64,000 nucleotides of DNA from Arsukibacterium tuosuense. Lineage in GTDB: Bacteria; Pseudomonadota; Gammaproteobacteria; Enterobacterales; Alteromonadaceae. Each line of letters begins with the position of its first letter. Within the stretch, counting starts at the first letter, position 1. This document shows, piece by piece, positions 8,808 to 15,437 of the stretch. The notes beneath the pieces were generated by a model. That model had not been told where the DNA came from, did not search any database, and saw nothing but the letters and a program-made list of their open reading frames with translations. The DNA is taken from the NCBI RefSeq assembly GCF_900215315.1, contig NZ_OBEB01000002.1:248001-312000 (forward strand). The letters are read 5' to 3'. The translations under genes and the position numbers were made by a program.

Positions 8808-8885
8808 TTTATTCACACCACATTTTACAGGCTATTCAGGCAAGGTTGTACTGGCCAATTTTTAGCAGTTACTAACGGAGGTATT

Positions 8886-9245
8886 ATGGAACACTTTAGC
8901 AAACCACATATTAATCGGGATGCCCTGCGCCGGGGGGTAAAAACTGCCTCTGGCCGTTTGCACAATACTATCGACAATGTATCTGATGCGACAGCACCCG
9001 TGTTCAGAAAAATGACTGACAGGGCCCAACATACCGCCAACAGAGTGGCAGAGGGTGCGCATTATGCAGCCGGAGCTCTGTCACACAAAGGAGAGCAGCT
9101 GCATCACTTGCAACAACAGTTGGTGAAAAGCTCCCGTAGCAAGATTAGAAACCGGCCATTGCTGGCAGTAGGTATTGCGGTGGCAGGTGGTGTGCTTTTA
9201 AGCTGGTGGCTAAGTCGTCGTAACCGCGAGGATGACGCCAGTTAA
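8886..9245 (+). CDS. ElaB/YqjD (DUF883)-like tail-anchored membrane protein
   Basis: 119 residues; ATG 8886 is preceded by ACGGAGG. An amphipathic helical N-terminal region (residues 1-90) is followed by one transmembrane segment (about 92-110, LLAVGIAVAGGVLLSWWLS) and a short charged tail. This matches the architecture of the ElaB/YqjD/YgaM family, C-tail-anchored inner membrane proteins. In E. coli they are stationary-phase induced and bind ribosomes. That ribosome role is established for E. coli and only inferred here. The upstream sigma-S-like -10 element supports stress induction. A strong terminator ends the unit. Confidence 0.65.
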   Translation: MEHFSKPHINRDALRRGVKTASGRLHNTIDNVSDATAPVFRKMTDRAQHTANRVAEGAHYAAGALSHKGEQLHHLQQQLVKSSRSKIRNRPLLAVGIAVAGGVLLSWWLSRRNREDDAS

Positions 9246-9272
9246 CTTTGCGCCAGTTAAATGCACGACCAG

Positions 9273-9293
9273 ACCCGCTGCGGCGGGTTTTTT
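9273..9293 (+). terminator. Rho-independent terminator after the YqjD-like gene
   Basis: Arms ACCCGC (9273-9278) and GCGGGT (9283-9288), loop TGCG, and a run of six T (9288-9293). Confidence 0.85.
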
Positions 9294-9359
9294 AATGCCT
9301 TATTTAAGCGCCACCTATACGCTCACTGTTGTTGGCAGCGAGAGCAGGTATGGAGCAGC

Positions 9360-10130
9360 TTAGGGGGTGCCTTGTGCCGTGGCCTGGCGCTGTGCCTGCA
9401 CCTCACTGCTCTCCAGCGCGGGGCCGCCCAGCAAACTGCGGTAATCGTCTTTGCCTGCTTTGTAACACTCACACGACATACTCTGTAACGCCTTTCGATT
9501 CAGAATAGTTATCATGCCCCTGCTGTAACTGATTAATTGCTGCTCCTGCATTATACCGGCGGCTACTGTTATACCACTGCGGCGTACACCCAGCATGTCG
9601 GCCAGAAATTTATGAGTCAGGTAAAAGCTGCTGCTATGGGCGCGGTCGTGGCTCATCAGCAGCCAGCGGGCCAGGCGGGGACTTAACTCGTGAAAGTGAG
9701 CGCAGGCGGCACTTTGTGCCAGTTGGGTCAGATGCACATACAAGTATTGTTGCAAAATATGCTGCAAGTGCGGGCATTGCAGTAAACATTGCTGCAAATC
9801 GGCAATTTCAATCCGCCAGGCGGTGCCTTTGCCTTGCACTACCGCTTGCATCGGTGTGTCATTAACCCCCAGGGCCAGTGTTACCCCCAGCATACCCTCA
9901 TTACCTATTAAGCCCAGTTCAAGCGGTTTGTGGCCATCCAGCTTAGTCAGCAGTGAAATAAAGCCACTGAGCGGGAAATACAGATAACGATAAGGCTGAT
10001 GGGGTTCGCATAGAATATCGGCAAAGTGCAGTTCGACCACATCACAGTGCAGCAGCAGCTGCTGCCGCTCGGTGTTGCTGAGCAGGTTCAGCAAATGGTT
10101 AGTGATAAGTGGCACTTTGGCAACAGACAT
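9360..10130 (-). CDS. Crp/Fnr-family transcriptional regulator (paralogue 1)
   Basis: 256 residues when started at ATG 10130, which has GGAAG 8 nt upstream. Two earlier ATG codons in frame have no such site. Residues about 15-130 form a cyclic-nucleotide-binding-like beta barrel (YLYFPLSGFISLL, GNEGMLGVTLALG). Residues about 150-225 form a winged helix-turn-helix with the recognition region DMLGVRRSGITVAAGIM. The N-terminal Cys cluster of Fnr is absent. The Glu/Arg cAMP ligands of Crp are not evident. A C-terminal SCECY motif is shared with paralogue 2. The effector is therefore unknown. The recognition helix differs from paralogue 2 (RSGIT against REGVT), so the DNA specificity may differ. 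It has its own upstream palindrome at 10226-10241. Confidence 0.88.
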   Translation of the reverse strand: MSVAKVPLITNHLLNLLSNTERQQLLLHCDVVELHFADILCEPHQPYRYLYFPLSGFISLLTKLDGHKPLELGLIGNEGMLGVTLALGVNDTPMQAVVQGKGTAWRIEIADLQQCLLQCPHLQHILQQYLYVHLTQLAQSAACAHFHELSPRLARWLLMSHDRAHSSSFYLTHKFLADMLGVRRSGITVAAGIMQEQQLISYSRGMITILNRKALQSMSCECYKAGKDDYRSLLGGPALESSEVQAQRQATAQGTP

Positions 10131-10198
10131 TAGTAAAGCTTCCGGCACTGATTGATCCATAATGGCGCAAGGCAGGTGCTGTGCAGCCTTGACAAATA

Positions 10199-10241
10199 AG
10201 GGTACAAGTAACAATGACAGGCGTCTGTTCGCTACGGCACA
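10199..10241 (-). promoter_or_regulatory. Crp-type palindrome upstream of Crp/Fnr paralogue 1
   Basis: Read on the minus strand, TGTGCCGTAGCGAACA (10241-10226) matches 12 of 16 positions of the island consensus. The hexamer at 10204-10199 reads TACCCT, a poor -10 that keeps the key positions. Geometry would again be -41.5. Confidence 0.4.
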
Positions 10242-10247
10242 GATAGC

Positions 10248-11000
10248 TTATCTGGTTTTAGTATAAAGGGGTAACAGCCGGTCAGTTTCTGCTTTTACCA
10301 CGGCATAGCATTCACAGCTTAATTGTTCCAGTTTCTGGCGGTTGGTAATAACTATATGACCGCGGCTATAATCTATGACGCCTTTTTTGTGTAAGCGGCC
10401 CGCGGCCTCAGTTACCCCTTCGCGGCGCACCCCCAACATATTGGCGATCAGCTCCTGAGTCATCACCAGATGATTGTTTTTTAAACGATCCAGTGACAGC
10501 AGCAACCAACGGCAGAGCTGTTGTTCAATACTATGGTGACGGTTGCATACGGCAGTCTGCGCCATCTGGGTGATTAATGCCTGCGAGTAGCGCAGCATTA
10601 AATGTAATAGCTCGCCGTGGCGGTTAAACTCATCTTTCATCCGTTGGCCCAGTAGCCGGTAAGCAGAGCCAGCGCTTTGTACTATGCCCCTGCTGGTGGT
10701 ACTTTCGCCGCCCATAAACAACGCCACGCCGACTAGCCCTTCAAAACCGACCACCGAAATTTCTGCTGATGAGCCGTTTTCCATCACGTACAACAGCGAT
10801 ACGATGCAATCGGTTGGAAAATACACGTAACGCAGCACATCGCCAGATTCATACAAAACCTTGCCCAGTGGCATTTCAACCAGTTCCAGGTGCGGGAATA
10901 GCCGCTGCTGGACTTCCTCAGACAAAGCATTAAGCAGATGATTATGCTCTGGTTGATGTTGAGGTTCAGCAGCATGCTGTAGCGATGCCGATTGTGGCAT
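10248..11000 (-). CDS. Crp/Fnr-family transcriptional regulator (paralogue 2)
   Basis: 250 residues from ATG 11000, preceded by AAGGAAC. Residues about 20-145 form the effector-binding barrel (VYFPTDCIVSLLYV, VVGFEGLVGVALFMGG). Residues about 165-240 form the winged helix with ANMLGVRREGVTEAAGRL as helix-turn-helix; the Arg-Glu pair is at the positions that read the GTG half site in Crp. No Fe-S Cys cluster is present, and the cAMP pocket residues of Crp are not conserved. The C-terminus carries SCECY, as in paralogue 1. The palindrome in its own promoter has the best arms in the window (TGTGCG/CGCACA), so autoregulation is likely and this protein is the best candidate regulator of the island. 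That assignment is inference. Confidence 0.9.
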   Translation of the reverse strand: MPQSASLQHAAEPQHQPEHNHLLNALSEEVQQRLFPHLELVEMPLGKVLYESGDVLRYVYFPTDCIVSLLYVMENGSSAEISVVGFEGLVGVALFMGGESTTSRGIVQSAGSAYRLLGQRMKDEFNRHGELLHLMLRYSQALITQMAQTAVCNRHHSIEQQLCRWLLLSLDRLKNNHLVMTQELIANMLGVRREGVTEAAGRLHKKGVIDYSRGHIVITNRQKLEQLSCECYAVVKAETDRLLPLYTKTR

Positions 11001-11034
11001 AAGAAGTTCCTTATCGTTGCGTTGACAGGTTATC

Positions 11035-11076
11035 AGTATAGTTGAGCAAAGTGTTAACTCTGTGCGTCAGCGCACA
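11035..11076 (-). promoter_or_regulatory. Perfect Crp-type palindrome plus -10 upstream of Crp/Fnr paralogue 2
   Basis: TGTGCGTCAGCGCACA at 11061-11076 has perfect 6-bp arms around TCAG. On the minus strand TATACT (11040-11035) is the -10. With +1 at 11028 the centre is at -40.5. Confidence 0.7.
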
Positions 11077-11093
11077 TATAGCTAAAAGTAATA

Positions 11094-11405
11094 TCATTTT
11101 ATTTTCATAGCATTTTTAACGGATGTTACGCCTGTTACCCCACGCGCTACCCGGATGGCCGTACTGATATCTTCTGCAGAACTGACAAAACCGCTAAGTT
11201 GCACTTCACCTTTAAAAGTTTCCACATTAATTTCAGTAACTTTAAGTGATTCTGTATTGAAAATAGCCGCTTTAACTTTAGTGGTGATCACCGTGTCATC
11301 TAGGTACTCGCCAGTGCCTTCACTGGTGGCCGTAGAACCGCAGCCCAACAATGCTGCACAGCAAAGGCCAACAAAAAACATAGTGAAAATAGATTGTGCT
11401 TTCAT
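11094..11405 (-). CDS. BON-domain lipoprotein (1)
   Basis: 103 residues from ATG 11405 with AGGAG upstream. The signal peptide ends in the lipobox ALLGC (Cys22). A single BON domain (about 35-103) starts with DDTVITTKVKAAI and contains GEVQLSGFVSSAED, the core glycine motif. BON domains are thought to bind phospholipid at membranes, as in OsmY and DolP. The gene lies 24 nt downstream of a second BON lipoprotein gene and is probably co-transcribed with it from the palindrome-containing promoter at 11791-11833. A role in outer-membrane integrity under osmotic or envelope stress is inferred from the family. Confidence 0.88.
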   Translation of the reverse strand: MKAQSIFTMFFVGLCCAALLGCGSTATSEGTGEYLDDTVITTKVKAAIFNTESLKVTEINVETFKGEVQLSGFVSSAEDISTAIRVARGVTGVTSVKNAMKIK

Positions 11406-11429
11406 GAGTAAACTCCTGTTTGATAAAGG

Positions 11430-11762
11430 TTAGTTTGTATTGCCTGGTGTTACGACTTCAAGCTCATTGTTAACAATCTTGATGCCTGCCACTTGCTTCA
11501 CTATTTCGCTGGCTCGTTTTTTATCCTGAATTGATCCCACAGTGCCGCTCAACGTTACCTGACCTTGCCTGGAAACCAGCACATTGATATCACTTTGCCT
11601 GAAGGCGGCATCACGTTGGATCACTTCAGTAATGGCGGTATGCAGCTTGCCGTCCTGTTGCGGGGTATGCTGACCTGTCCTGGCGTAGCCAGCATCGCAG
11701 CCTGTTACGGCCAGCACTGGCAGAGCTAATAGCATCGCGCAAAACGCTTGAAGTATTTTCAT
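11430..11762 (-). CDS. BON-domain lipoprotein (2)
   Basis: 110 residues from ATG 11762, which has GAGGAT upstream; the longer frame adds 10 residues with no site. The lipobox is AVTGC (Cys22). The BON domain spans about residues 38-105 (HTAITEVIQRDAAF, then GQVTLSGTVGSIQDKK). It is the first gene of the two-gene BON operon. It is transcribed divergently from the lmo0937-type gene, and each side has its own Crp-type palindrome and TATAGT box within 170 bp. The family suggests an outer-membrane-associated envelope stress protein. Confidence 0.88.
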   Translation of the reverse strand: MKILQAFCAMLLALPVLAVTGCDAGYARTGQHTPQQDGKLHTAITEVIQRDAAFRQSDINVLVSRQGQVTLSGTVGSIQDKKRASEIVKQVAGIKIVNNELEVVTPGNTN

Positions 11763-11790
11763 AATCAGATCCTCATAGGGTTGAGCGTAC

Positions 11791-11833
11791 ACTATATGTT
11801 TAACCCGACAGTTTATCTGTGCGTTAGCGCACC
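11791..11833 (-). promoter_or_regulatory. Crp-type palindrome plus -10 of the BON operon
   Basis: TGTGCGTTAGCGCACC at 11818-11833 has 6-bp arms with one mismatch. On the minus strand TATAGT occupies 11796-11791. Predicted +1 is 11784 and the palindrome centre lies at exactly -41.5. Confidence 0.72.
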
Positions 11834-11852
11834 GTTAAAAAGAAAATTGCTA

Positions 11853-11895
11853 TGTGTGACAGCGTACATACAGCTTTGCAGCAACACGCTATAGT
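11853..11895 (+). promoter_or_regulatory. Crp-type palindrome plus -10 of the lmo0937-type gene
   Basis: TGTGTGACAGCGTACA at 11853-11868 keeps most of the consensus. TATAGT lies at 11890-11895. Predicted +1 is 11902, with the palindrome centre at exactly -41.5. It is divergent from the BON promoter, 20 bp from the other palindrome. Confidence 0.68.
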
Positions 11896-11928
11896 CAGGC
11901 TCTTTGGACAGTGAACAGGGAACACGTT

Positions 11929-12075
11929 ATGTTAGAAACCATTATTGTATTGCTGCTTATTTTATGGGCACTTGGTCTGGTGTCGTCTTACACCATGGGT
12001 GGTTTTATCCATATTTTACTGGTGGTTGCTTTGGTAGTCGTCGCCATCAGATTGCTCCGTGGTCGCAGGGTTTAA
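11929..12075 (+). CDS. lmo0937/DUF5670-type tiny membrane protein
   Basis: 48 residues from ATG 11929, with AGGGA upstream. The sequence MLETIIVLLLILWALGL, then YTMGGFIHILLVV and a basic RLLRGRR tail, is the hallmark of the lmo0937 family. It has two short transmembrane helices around a Gly-Gly turn, an Ile-His motif in the second helix, and a cytosolic Arg-rich end. These proteins are found widely beside general-stress genes; their molecular function is unknown. The gene is followed after 22 nt by the degenerate GGDEF gene, so the two form an operon behind the Crp-type palindrome. Confidence 0.85.
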   Translation: MLETIIVLLLILWALGLVSSYTMGGFIHILLVVALVVVAIRLLRGRRV

Positions 12076-12097
12076 TCACTGCACGGTGGAGACGGAT

Positions 12098-12757
12098 ATG
12101 CCAGGAAAACCGAATGTCATCAGCCATATTTGCGGTGAGGTGCCGGTGCGCCAGCAGATCCTGTTAACCCCAAGGCGCAGTTACCACGAACTGGAACAGG
12201 CGTTGCAAAAGGCCGAGCAGCTTACTGAGCGCACTCTTGTTGAATTGCTTACCCTGCAACAGCAGCAACAGTTGGCCAGACACACTGATACCACTGATAA
12301 GTTACAGATCCAGCGTCAGCTGCAATTTATGATTAAGCAGGGCCAACGCCATGATAAAAGCTTTGCGTTACTGGTCGTAGAGCTCGATCATTATCAGCAA
12401 ATTCTGGCGCAATATGATGCCGTGACTGCCCGGCAGGTTGTCGATTTAGCCCTGGAGCGAATGACCAGTGTCATTCGTGATTGTGACAGTCTCAGTCTGC
12501 AGGGCGATGGCCAGTTTTTGCTGCTGATAACTGATGTCACCCGGATCTACGATGTGGTACTGGTGGCCGAAAAGCTGATGCAGAAGCTGGCGTTGCTCAA
12601 TGGCGTATCTCCGCAGCCACTGGGTATTGAAGTCAGTATAGGGATCAGCCGTTTTCCGGAAGATGGTAATGAGGCAGAATTACTGATTGAACGAGCCGCC
12701 GCAGCGATGCGTCATGCGCAGCGCCGGGGCGGTAATCAATTCTCATTTTTACGTTAA
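12098..12757 (+). CDS. Degenerate GGDEF protein, probable c-di-GMP-binding receptor
   Basis: 219 residues from ATG 12098, which has GGTGGAG upstream. An N-terminal coiled-coil-like region (about 20-75, rich in Gln and Leu) precedes a GGDEF-fold domain (about 75-215). The active loop reads GDGQF (136-140) instead of GGDEF: the second Gly and the acidic metal ligands are lost, so cyclase activity is unlikely. The inhibitory I-site RDCD (127-130) is intact and at the normal distance. The simplest reading is a c-di-GMP receptor, or a dimer partner of the active cyclase at 6437-7159. It is probably translated from the same message as the lmo0937-type protein. Confidence 0.85.
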   Translation: MPGKPNVISHICGEVPVRQQILLTPRRSYHELEQALQKAEQLTERTLVELLTLQQQQQLARHTDTTDKLQIQRQLQFMIKQGQRHDKSFALLVVELDHYQQILAQYDAVTARQVVDLALERMTSVIRDCDSLSLQGDGQFLLLITDVTRIYDVVLVAEKLMQKLALLNGVSPQPLGIEVSIGISRFPEDGNEAELLIERAAAAMRHAQRRGGNQFSFLR

Positions 12758-12786
12758 CAATTTTTACTTAAACAACACTGTCTGGC

Positions 12787-14715
12787 TTATAAGTACTGTT
12801 TTAAAAACTTCAGATAGGCTTGCTGCGCACGTATCCGGTTGGCTTTTTTCAGAAAACCATGGCCTTCATCATCAAATAACACATATTCAACCGGTACATT
12901 GTTGGCGCGGATCGCGGCAACCATTTCATCGCTTTCTACCTGCAGTACCCGCGGGTCGTTTGCACCCTGCACCACCAATACCGGCTTTTTCACCTTATCG
13001 CCATGAAATACCGGTGAAATCCGGCGCAGGCGTTCGCCATCCACTGCCGGGTCACCCAGCTCAGCGTACAGTGACTCGCGGAAGGCTTCCCACCATGGCG
13101 GAATACTTTCCAAGGTACGAACCCAGTTGGTCACCCCGAAAATATTAATGCCTGCTTCAAACTCATCAGTAAAGGCCATGGCCGCCATGGTCAGATAGCC
13201 GCCGTAACTGCCGCCGATCACGCCAATCCGCTCGCTGGCTACCCAGTCGAGTTTTTGCAGATATTTTTTGCCATACACAATGTCCTGCAAATCATCTTCG
13301 CCATGGCGCAGGTCATCCAGATGATAAAAAGTTTTGCCATAACCTGAAGAACCACGGTTGTTGACCGATAACACGGCATAACCATGATTGACCAGATGTT
13401 GGATCATCGGGCTGTAACCGGTACGGGATTGACCGCCCGGGCCACCGTGGATCCAGATTAAGGCCGGTACTTTGGCGTTGGGGTTAGCCTGATGTGGCTT
13501 GTACAGCAATGCCGGAATGGTCACATCGTCAAAGCTGTTAAAGCGAACAACCTCACTTTGCACCAGGTGTTGCTCGTCAATGCTGCTATCCAGCGCCTGG
13601 GTGAGACGTTGCACTTGTGGGCTTCCCAGTTGCCAGACATACAGGTTTGACGGGCTGTTGTCGGCATTTAAGTAAAAGCTCAGGTATTTACTGTCATCTG
13701 AAAAAGTGACTCCGCGCAAATCACCCGCTGGCAATTCGGGTAATTGCAGGGCTTTGCCAGTTTGCAGGTCAGTAATTTTAATGACGGTAGATGCATCAGC
13801 GTTGACGCCCTGCACCCGGTACTGTTTATCCTCACTGAAATAAATAAAACTGATATCCCAATCGGCTTTGCTGTAGGGTGAAGTTGCCCCGCTTTGCAGG
13901 TTATAGCTGTAGGCAGCAACAAATTCACTGTCACCATTCGCGCCGAATAACAGCGACTGACTGTCAGGGGTAAAACCGTAAATCTGATGTGAAATATTGC
14001 CCTGATGCTCAGTAATTAACACCGGGCTGGGCTTGTCACTGGCCAGGTCAACCAGAAATAAATTATTGTCGGCGTTATTCCGCTCTTTGGTCAGCGCGAG
14101 ATAACGGCCATCTTTACTGACTGCGCTGATGCCATAACCATCGTTGTTGTTGAAGATCAGCTTGCGGTTGTAGTCCTCACTGTTGTAATGGTACAGGTCA
14201 AAAAAGCGCGGGTCGCGCTCATTGCTGGCAATATAAAAGCTGCCATCGTTATGCCAGCCGGCAAAGTAAGCTTTAAGTTTGTCACCGGGGGTCAGGTCCC
14301 GCACCGTACCGTCGACTTCCCGCAGGTAAACATGGTTTAGTTCATTGCCTCCCTGATCAGCGGTATACAACAGCCGGTCGTCATTTGGGAACCAGCTGAC
14401 CGGAAAGGCCGGATCGGTGGTCGACTGGGTTAATGGCTGCCAGTTGCTGCCGTCCATGCTGACCCGGTACAGGTTAAATACCCCGCTTTCATCTGAGGCA
14501 ACCAGCATCGCGCTGGCATCATGGTTAATATCGTTACCGAAATAGGTTTTAGTCGCGAAAAACTGTTCTGCGCTGTATTGCGGCACATTAACAGGGTTGC
14601 TGGCACTTGCGCTGCGTTGTTCAGGCGAAGCGGCTGGCGCAGCAGTATTATTGCAGGCGACTAGCAACACACTGGTTAGCACTAGCGCCAGTGCAGAGGT
14701 GAGGCGAGTTAACAT
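12787..14715 (-). CDS. S9-family prolyl oligopeptidase-like lipoprotein
   Basis: 642 residues; ATG 14715 is preceded by AAAAGGAAAA. The lipobox is LLVAC (Cys21). Residues about 50-380 form a beta-propeller of WD/TolB-like blades that gates access. Residues about 390-640 are the alpha/beta hydrolase peptidase domain with HGGPGGQ forming the oxyanion region, the nucleophile Ser503 in GGSYGGY, Asp587 in ANDPRV and His619 in DEGHGF. It should be an envelope-anchored serine peptidase that cuts short peptides. The domain order and catalytic triad match the dipeptidyl/acylaminoacyl peptidase branch. It converges with the GGDEF gene with a 29-nt gap. Upstream lie about 100 bp without other features. 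Confidence 0.93.
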   Translation of the reverse strand: MLTRLTSALALVLTSVLLVACNNTAAPAASPEQRSASASNPVNVPQYSAEQFFATKTYFGNDINHDASAMLVASDESGVFNLYRVSMDGSNWQPLTQSTTDPAFPVSWFPNDDRLLYTADQGGNELNHVYLREVDGTVRDLTPGDKLKAYFAGWHNDGSFYIASNERDPRFFDLYHYNSEDYNRKLIFNNNDGYGISAVSKDGRYLALTKERNNADNNLFLVDLASDKPSPVLITEHQGNISHQIYGFTPDSQSLLFGANGDSEFVAAYSYNLQSGATSPYSKADWDISFIYFSEDKQYRVQGVNADASTVIKITDLQTGKALQLPELPAGDLRGVTFSDDSKYLSFYLNADNSPSNLYVWQLGSPQVQRLTQALDSSIDEQHLVQSEVVRFNSFDDVTIPALLYKPHQANPNAKVPALIWIHGGPGGQSRTGYSPMIQHLVNHGYAVLSVNNRGSSGYGKTFYHLDDLRHGEDDLQDIVYGKKYLQKLDWVASERIGVIGGSYGGYLTMAAMAFTDEFEAGINIFGVTNWVRTLESIPPWWEAFRESLYAELGDPAVDGERLRRISPVFHGDKVKKPVLVVQGANDPRVLQVESDEMVAAIRANNVPVEYVLFDDEGHGFLKKANRIRAQQAYLKFLKQYL

Positions 14716-14818
14716 AAATTTTCCTTTTCAACGTTAATAAAAGCCATCACGACAGCATTAACTGTGATGCGTTGTTGCACTTTGCGGCATTTTACAACCT
14801 TACTGCAGCAGCATGCGG

Positions 14819-15067
14819 TTAGTCTAAAAATTTTTTTACATACCAACAGCTGGCGTAAATAGTTAAATTTTGCCCGCGGGCCCAGGCCAGACCGTGGCGC
14901 ACCAGTTTTTCAGCCAGGCCCTGGCCGCGTAATTCCGGTGGCACAAAGGTATTGGTAAAATTAATGGTAGTGCCGGCCAGTTGATAATCCAGTTGTGCCT
15001 GCTCACCGTCTCCTGCCAGCACAAAACGCTGCTGCCAGGCCTGATGAATAATTTCGTCAGCGGTCAT
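14819..15067 (-). CDS. Small GNAT-like acetyltransferase (Acetyltransf_CG/YjdJ type)
   Basis: 82 residues from ATG 15067, with GGAGGAAT upstream. The protein is a minimal GNAT fold. LDYQL and INFTNTFVPPELRGQGLA form strands 2-4, and RGQGLAEKLV is the acetyl-CoA pyrophosphate loop. CWYVKKFL near the end is the hallmark of the YjdJ/NATD1 group. The acceptor substrate is unknown. It lies 5 nt downstream of a hypothetical gene and is probably co-translated with it. Confidence 0.85.
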   Translation of the reverse strand: MTADEIIHQAWQQRFVLAGDGEQAQLDYQLAGTTINFTNTFVPPELRGQGLAEKLVRHGLAWARGQNLTIYASCWYVKKFLD

Positions 15068-15072
15068 CTTTA

Positions 15073-15333
15073 TTATTCCTCCAGCCAGGGTGTTTGCGGC
15101 AACAAATTTAAATGGCTGACATAGCGGGCTAAATTAAAACTTTGCTGATGCTCTATTACATCGACCATTTCCGGTGCCAGCGCACAGGCTATAAGGGCTA
15201 TAGCCTCATCATAGCTGTTGCCAGTCATTCGCAGACGCAGTAACGTCGCTTTAACTTCGCTCGGGTAGTTGTCGGCCAGTTGGTTTTCGACCACTTCAAA
15301 TAACATGGCCTGGTCGAGCTGTTCATCCTGCAT
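15073..15333 (-). CDS. Hypothetical small acidic protein
   Basis: 86 residues from ATG 15333, with AAGGTAG upstream. It is predicted to be all-helical, acidic, and without signal peptide or cysteine-rich motifs. The segment GNSYDEAIALIACALAPEMVDVI suggests a small helical bundle. I do not recognise the family. It is the first gene of a two-gene operon with the small acetyltransferase, whose ribosome binding site lies in the last codons of this gene. The tight spacing suggests that the products function together, but nothing in the sequence indicates how. Confidence 0.75.
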   Translation of the reverse strand: MQDEQLDQAMLFEVVENQLADNYPSEVKATLLRLRMTGNSYDEAIALIACALAPEMVDVIEHQQSFNLARYVSHLNLLPQTPWLEE

Positions 15334-15437
15334 GGTGCTACCTTTTGTTGTTGGTCAGCGCAGTAAAACTGTTGCTGCATCATTAATTTGCTTAGGCTAA
15401 GCTAGCCACCAACAAATAACAATATGCAGTGTAGACT

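Noticed and set aside
11904-12167. 87-residue open frame overlapping the lmo0937-type gene
   Set aside because: It lies in another frame of a well-recognised 48-residue protein and of the next gene's start; no family-like content.
15349-15364. Seventh Crp-type palindrome before the Nramp-like gene
   Set aside because: TGTTGGTCAGCGCAGT matches 12 of 16 positions, but no -10 hexamer stands at the -41.5 spacing and the arms are poor.
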